Source of the DNA: Xenococcus sp039190385
GTDB lineage: Bacteria; Cyanobacteriota; Cyanobacteriia; Cyanobacteriales; Xenococcaceae
DNA length: 10,836 bases
Reading direction: 5' to 3'
Assembly (NCBI GenBank): GCA_039190385.1
Contig: JBCCYD010000195.1
Location: 1 to 10,836, forward strand
In this document: positions 7,531 through 10,836 of the stretch, one piece after another
Layout: each line of letters opens with the position of its first letter
Numbering within the stretch: position 1 is the first letter of the stretch
Translations under genes and position numbers: made by a program
Notes under the pieces: model-generated
The model's database searches: none
What the model saw: only the letters and a program-made list of their open reading frames with translations
What the model was told of the DNA's origin: nothing

Positions 7531-8421
7531 ATGAGCTACTGTCTCAAACCTACTTGCTCTGAACCGGTAAATACAATCCAAGCTAAAATCTGTGAAGCCT
7601 GTGGTGCTGAACTTTTACTACGCGATCGCTATCAACTCCTCAGATATATTGGTAAAGGCGGTTTTGGTAAGACTTTCCTCGCTGCGGATCTCTCTTCTCC
7701 CGAACAATCTCTTGGCGTGATGAAACAGCTTCGTTCCAAAAGACAAAAATCTTCTACTGGCAAAAAACTCTTTGAACGAGAAGCCCGAATTTTAGGAGAA
7801 ATCGGCAATCATCCGCAAATTCCTAGCCTAATCGATTATTTTGAGGATCGAGGCCAATTTTTTTTAATCCAAGAATATATTTATGGCCAAAATCTGAAAC
7901 AAGAAATTAGGCAGCATGGCATTTTAGATGAATACCAGACCAAACAAGCTTTAAAAGAAATTTTGTTGATTCTCAAATATGTGCATTCTCACCAGATTAT
8001 CCATCGTGATATAAAACCATCTAATATTCTACTCAGACACAGCGATCGCAAATTAGTCTTAATTGATTTCGGATTAGTCGAAGATCAAGCTGATAATCTC
8101 AACCAAAATCAGGGAGAAGAACGGATCTTTAGTGAGCATTCTGTGGGAACCCGAGGCTTTGCACCCCCAGAACAAATTGCCCTACAACCCGTCTATGCGA
8201 GCGATATATATTCTTTAGGGGTGACCTGTATTTATCTGATGACAGGAAAAACCCCAGAAAAGATTGGTTTAGATCCCATGACAGGAGAAGTGATGTGGTT
8301 CAAAAATATTCAAGTAAGTCCCAGTTTCGCTAATATTTTACTCACTATGTTGGAAATTGCGGTTGAGGATCGTTATCAAACTGCGGGCGATGTCCTGCAA
8401 GCATTGGAAAATATTGACTAA
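7531..8421 (+). CDS. Serine/threonine protein kinase with N-terminal zinc ribbon
   Basis: 296 residues. Cys4, Cys9, Cys21 and Cys24 form a CX4CX11CX2C zinc-ribbon-like head typical of a cyanobacterial kinase group. The kinase domain runs from about residue 33 to the end: glycine loop IGKGGFGKTFLA (40-51), ATP lysine K65, helix-C glutamate E84, catalytic loop HRDIKPSN (158-165, D160), DFG (179-181) and GTRGFAPPEQ (206-215). All key residues are present, so the kinase should be active. There is no transmembrane helix or C-terminal repeat domain, so it is a short cytoplasmic form; the target is unknown. It is the last gene of the cluster and follows the phosphohydrolase by 21 bases, so it may act on it or in the same response. 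It converges with the Uma2 gene; the 69-base gap holds no clear terminator. Confidence 0.95.
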   Translation: MSYCLKPTCSEPVNTIQAKICEACGAELLLRDRYQLLRYIGKGGFGKTFLAADLSSPEQSLGVMKQLRSKRQKSSTGKKLFEREARILGEIGNHPQIPSLIDYFEDRGQFFLIQEYIYGQNLKQEIRQHGILDEYQTKQALKEILLILKYVHSHQIIHRDIKPSNILLRHSDRKLVLIDFGLVEDQADNLNQNQGEERIFSEHSVGTRGFAPPEQIALQPVYASDIYSLGVTCIYLMTGKTPEKIGLDPMTGEVMWFKNIQVSPSFANILLTMLEIAVEDRYQTAGDVLQALENID

Positions 8422-8490
8422 AAATAAATTAGTTTATATCGATAGATAGAAAAATTATTTTCAGCTAAGTAATCGCCACAAGAGGGAAAA

Positions 8491-9072
8491 TTAATTAAAT
8501 ATTTCAGACAAATCGACAATTAATCCAGGCAAAATATCTTCACCTGAGAGAGTTTGTGGATTATCTAGTATTTCTTTATTTTTGCCCTGACGAGAGATTT
8601 CTACCTGTCTGCGATCGGGATTAATCAACCAACCTAATCGAACCCCGCAGTTCATATATTCTTTCATCTTGTTTTGTACATCATCAAGATTATCAGTAGG
8701 ACTCATAAGTTCGAGAACAAAATCAGGATCGATAGGTGCAAATTTTCTTCTCTGTTCTTTACTCAAGCTGTTCCATTTACTAATAGGAATCCAGCTAACA
8801 TCCGGAGAGCGCACTGCATTATTGGAAAGTTTGAATCCTCCTGAAGAATCAAACACTTTTCCTAATTTATATTGACGATTCCAATTTCCTATTTGAATGA
8901 TAAGGTCGGAGTTTTTTTCACTAGTTTCGCTACCAGTAGGAGGCATAAAAATTAAATTACCATTACAGTCGGTTTCCAGTCGCGCGTCTGGATTATCGCG
9001 AGAAAGAGCTTCTAGTTTAGTATCACTAATCTGATCGACTAGAGAAGAAAGATTTAAGGTGAGTGCACTCAT
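8491..9072 (-). CDS. Uma2 family protein (DUF820, PD-(D/E)XK nuclease fold)
   Basis: 193 residues, the normal length for this family, which is greatly expanded in cyanobacteria. Visible motifs: ARLETDCNGNLIFMPP (30-45), the SPDVSWIP block (89-96) with D91, DPDFVLELMSPTD (115-127) with E121, the KMKEY helix (135-139) and GWLINPDRRQVEI (147-159). These fit the acidic residues and lysine of a PD-(D/E)XK-type active site, so catalytic residues look intact. No activity has been firmly tied to most members; some authors link them to mobile elements, but no transposon ends are seen here. The ATG at 9072 is placed inside a palindrome (see the repeat at 9061-9088). It appears to be transcribed alone. 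Confidence 0.9.
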   Translation of the reverse strand: MSALTLNLSSLVDQISDTKLEALSRDNPDARLETDCNGNLIFMPPTGSETSEKNSDLIIQIGNWNRQYKLGKVFDSSGGFKLSNNAVRSPDVSWIPISKWNSLSKEQRRKFAPIDPDFVLELMSPTDNLDDVQNKMKEYMNCGVRLGWLINPDRRQVEISRQGKNKEILDNPQTLSGEDILPGLIVDLSEIFN

Positions 9073-9088
9073 AGAATCGATGCTATGA
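9061..9088. repeat. Two overlapping palindromes covering the Uma2 start codon
   Basis: GAGTGCACTC (9061-9070) is a perfect 10-base palindrome. TCATAGAATCGATGCTATGA (9069-9088) is a 20-base palindrome with 9 of 10 pairs matching. The start codon complement (9070-9072) lies at their overlap. In the transcript the second could fold so that the AUG pairs with an upstream CAU; as DNA it could be an operator. Confidence 0.45.
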
Positions 9089-9217
9089 ATTTATGTATGT
9101 CGATTTTAGCGTAGTGGAGCATCAACTTTGTTTTGAGGTATAAATTTTGGTAAACAAATCCCCTGCACCCTCTTTCAGATGTATGTTTTCATCCTAAAAA
9201 TGCTAACTTACCTAAGT

Positions 9218-10123
9218 CTAATGACCTCTGAGTATATTGATTATTTCAGTAAGATTTGAAGTGACATCTTGATATTCTTGTTCGACGTTTTTAAGTGTAT
9301 TCTTGCGATCGCGTTCGTAATCTCGTAAGCAGAAGGCGATATTCAACAATTTTTCGGCTAGATCTTCATGACCCGATTGCTTCTTGGCAAATTTCTGTAA
9401 CTCAGTATAATATCCTTCAATTCTTAATTTATCCATCCACAATTCAAAACCTGTCTCTTTTCTTTGAAGGATGGCTTGCCGAGTAACTTCCAGTTGTGCA
9501 GGTAGATTTGTCTTAATCCACTGTTTACGTTGGCGTTTTGCCCACCAACTCTGTAAATAATTAGTGAATGCGGTTGTTCCGATTGTCAATAATCCACCGA
9601 AAAGTACTCCAAACAAGGGATTCGACAAAATAGTAGACCATCGTTGAGCTTGAGCTTGTATCTCAATATCTTGAATTTGCAGGCGTTCAGTTATTTCTTG
9701 TTTTATTTTGGTGTTTTCTCCTGAAACTTGAACAAGTAAGTTGAATTTACCAAGTTTCTTTCCTGTAAATGCAAAGTTTACTGGATTGCTTCGAGGAAGA
9801 GAAACTTCACAGGAGAGTTTTTTCTTTACTCCATCCTGACAAAAAAGATCTTCGTTTAACTCTAGTTGGCTTTCGGGGAAAAAAACTGTCACAGTAGCAA
9901 GGTCTATCAACTTAGAATCTATCCAAACTTTGATTCCGATTTCTTCGCCTTCTTTCAAGGTTTTGCGATCGCTGAATGTCTCTATATGAAGGAGTTTTGA
10001 CTCTAGTTGTACTGGAATTTCTGACTGTGCAAGTAGAGGAGAAAAATTTAAGCTAATGGCTATAACGCAAAGAAAAATGCTTAGAAAGTATTTTTCTTTT
10101 AAAGGTTTTAGAAGATATTTCAT
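9218..10123 (-). CDS. Single-pass membrane protein with extracytoplasmic beta domain, unknown function
   Basis: 301 residues; not a family I can name. A basic start and hydrophobic core (about 12-31) end at LLAQ|SE, a likely signal peptide cut near residue 33. Residues about 35-155 are rich in beta-type patterns with phrases such as EGEEIGIKVWID and two cysteines (C95, C105) that could form a disulfide, suggesting an Ig-like exported domain. One transmembrane helix follows (about 166-190, FGVLFGGLLTIGTTAF), then a basic stop-transfer patch (AKRQRK) and a charged, helical cytoplasmic tail of about 105 residues. This predicts an outside domain linked to an inside tail. Its ATG overlaps the stop of the upstream AAA-like ATPase gene in an ATGA, so the two are translationally coupled and probably function together. 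Confidence 0.75.
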   Translation of the reverse strand: MKYLLKPLKEKYFLSIFLCVIAISLNFSPLLAQSEIPVQLESKLLHIETFSDRKTLKEGEEIGIKVWIDSKLIDLATVTVFFPESQLELNEDLFCQDGVKKKLSCEVSLPRSNPVNFAFTGKKLGKFNLLVQVSGENTKIKQEITERLQIQDIEIQAQAQRWSTILSNPLFGVLFGGLLTIGTTAFTNYLQSWWAKRQRKQWIKTNLPAQLEVTRQAILQRKETGFELWMDKLRIEGYYTELQKFAKKQSGHEDLAEKLLNIAFCLRDYERDRKNTLKNVEQEYQDVTSNLTEIINILRGH

Positions 10124-10719
10124 GTTCTATCTTGGAGTTGATACTCATCAAAAAATTTATCTAATGCTTTCTCATATATCTTGTTACGGATTACAAGACG
10201 CCGCTCACTGGATCGTTTGATAATTCCCATGAGAATAAGTTCTTGGTCATGAGGTGCATTTTCACTCCTTTCTTCTGGTTTGCTGCGAAGAATGTTAGCA
10301 ACTGATTGACAGTAAGAATCTCCACTATTTTTCAGATACTTGGAAACATGATCTAAGTTGGGATTGCTTCCCTGAAGAATACCTGTTGTGACTAATTGTT
10401 CGATCACGACGGGAAGATCTTGAACACTAGTGTTTCGGAACTCCTGACTTTCATCAATTAATCCTAGAAGATACTGAGTTAAAGATGGATGTCCATCACA
10501 CCATTGATGAACATAACCTGAAATAAATTCAATAATCTCCGGTGTAAAGTTTGCGAGATTTTTTGCAAGATTGAGTACTTGCTCCTGTGAAAAATCCTTA
10601 AGGGTGAAAGTTTTACAGATATTTTTAAGTGGAGAATTTTTGCCTTGAATTAACTTGTCTAAGTCTAGATCTCCAGCAAAAATAAATATGACTTTTTTGT
10701 AATAATCGCGAGTGCTCGA
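10120..10719 (-). CDS. AAA-like domain (AAA_35-type) ATPase, C-terminal fragment
   Basis: The frame is open on the minus strand from the stop at 10120-10122 up to a TGA at 10720-10722, well beyond the GTG at 10407 where a shorter reading would begin. The added part reads YYKKVIFIFAGDLDLDKL, then a segment ending SPLKNICKTFTLKDF, then HQWCDGHPSLTQYLLGL, and the end is RRLVIRNKIYEKALDKFF. This is the pattern of the cyanobacterial AAA-like domain: the strand before sensor 1, the GHPxLTQ helix, and the final RVRNxIYxxxF. These proteins are P-loop ATPases often fused to or found beside CHASE2 and other signalling domains. The Walker A and B part is missing because the sequence changes to foreign DNA near 10711, so the true start is not in the window. 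GTG at 10407 is an internal valine codon, not a start. Roughly 195 residues remain (coordinates include a few ambiguous junction codons). Confidence 0.78.
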   Translation of the reverse strand, partial: SSTRDYYKKVIFIFAGDLDLDKLIQGKNSPLKNICKTFTLKDFSQEQVLNLAKNLANFTPEIIEFISGYVHQWCDGHPSLTQYLLGLIDESQEFRNTSVQDLPVVIEQLVTTGILQGSNPNLDHVSKYLKNSGDSYCQSVANILRSKPEERSENAPHDQELILMGIIKRSSERRLVIRNKIYEKALDKFFDEYQLQDRT

Positions 10720-10722
10720 TCA
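10708..10722. other. Chimeric junction between cyanobacterial and alphaproteobacterial DNA
   Basis: Left of this point the minus strand encodes an AAA-like ATPase in about 30% G+C DNA; right of it, a bona fide S6 start in about 55% G+C DNA. The two frames differ and neither product continues across. The S6 reading is normal up to the His codon at 10712-10714 and the AAA-like reading is normal up to about 10707, so the exact join falls in these few bases and may hide a short shared sequence. Confidence 0.85.
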
Positions 10723-10786
10723 GCCCTTCGGCTTGCGTGTTCGACAGATCCTGTCGCGCAATGAAAACATGCTCGTAAAGCGGCAT
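10712..10786 (-). CDS. rpsF: Ribosomal protein S6, first 25 codons, alphaproteobacterial type (foreign, chimeric)
   Basis: Read on the minus strand from ATG at 10786: MPLYEHVFIARQDLSN continues with TQAEGLIEH, the classic start of alphaproteobacterial S6, a primary 30S ribosomal protein. Only these 25 codons match; after them the frame passes into the cyanobacterial DNA and loses S6 likeness. A strong Shine-Dalgarno sits just upstream. Composition is unlike the rest of the window (about 55% G+C from 10711 to the end). S6 cannot be functional in this form, and the same reading would clash with the AAA-like frame. I infer that this fragment comes from another bacterium, close to Rhodobacterales by my memory of S6 sequences, and was joined during assembly. 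Confidence 0.85.
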
Positions 10787-10836
10787 GCTCACCTCATATG
10801 TCAGGCGCGCTTCAAAATACGGGGAATGCAGTCCCG
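10787..10836 (-). promoter_or_regulatory. rpsF upstream leader with Shine-Dalgarno, foreign origin
   Basis: On the minus strand GAGGTGAGC ends directly before the rpsF ATG, giving a textbook Shine-Dalgarno, unlike the weak sites of the cyanobacterial genes. A small GGGA/TCCC inverted repeat lies at the very end of the window and may be part of the rpsF leader or an upstream terminator; too little remains to decide. Confidence 0.55.

Noticed and set aside
8491..9072. Uma2 gene as a sign of a mobile element
   Set aside because: No inverted repeats, target duplications or transposase were found around it; Uma2 genes are common single genes in cyanobacteria.
9206..9217. ACTTACCTAAGT as a terminator after the membrane protein gene
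   Set aside because: The stem has only five A/T-rich pairs with a two-base loop and no T run, too weak to call.
10405..10407. GTG as the start of a 95-residue protein
   Set aside because: The same frame continues upstream with AAA-like motifs, so this codon is an internal valine.
10712..10786. Horizontal transfer of rpsF into a cyanobacterium
   Set aside because: Only 25 codons are present, at the end of the sequence, joined out of frame to another gene; an assembly chimera explains it more simply.

Overview
This is AT-rich DNA from a cyanobacterium, except for its last ~125 bases. Eleven copies of the HIP1 octamer GCGATCGC, two of them 17 bases apart, are a strong cyanobacterial mark. The gene families agree: a CHASE2-GGDEF-EAL receptor, a DUF928 secreted protein, a zinc-ribbon Ser/Thr kinase, a Uma2/DUF820 protein and an AAA-like (AAA_35-type) ATPase. 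The window starts inside one gene and ends in a foreign fragment, so it is probably a whole short contig or a contig end.

Layout. (1) 1-2204, minus: a membrane sensor with CHASE2, GGDEF and EAL domains that turns over cyclic-di-GMP, cut by the left edge inside the EAL domain; it was reconstructed codon by codon. (2) 2465-3223, plus: an exported DUF928 protein, divergent from the sensor. (3) 3265-4008, minus: a WecG/TagA/CpsF (GT26) glycosyltransferase. (4) 4139-8421, plus: a tight three-gene cluster of an ADP-ribosylglycohydrolase-fold protein that seems to lack its catalytic residues, a 7TM-HD phosphohydrolase of the PgpH/YqfF (cyclic-di-AMP phosphodiesterase) family, and a Ser/Thr kinase. 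(5) 8491-9072, minus: a Uma2-family protein. (6) 9218-10719, minus: an AAA-like ATPase fragment whose stop overlaps the start of a single-pass membrane protein gene.

The theme is signalling: cyclic-di-GMP and cyclic-di-AMP turnover, protein phosphorylation, and exported or membrane proteins of unknown role. The kinase and phosphohydrolase lie 21 bases apart and are likely co-transcribed. No complete new defence or mobile system is visible.

The most important warning is at the right end. From about 10711 to 10836 G+C jumps to about 55%, against about 30% just before. The minus strand there encodes a Shine-Dalgarno sequence and the first 25 codons of ribosomal protein S6 (rpsF) of alphaproteobacterial type. 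It joins out of frame to the middle of the AAA-like gene. This is best read as a chimeric assembly join with an associated bacterium, not as cyanobacterial biology.
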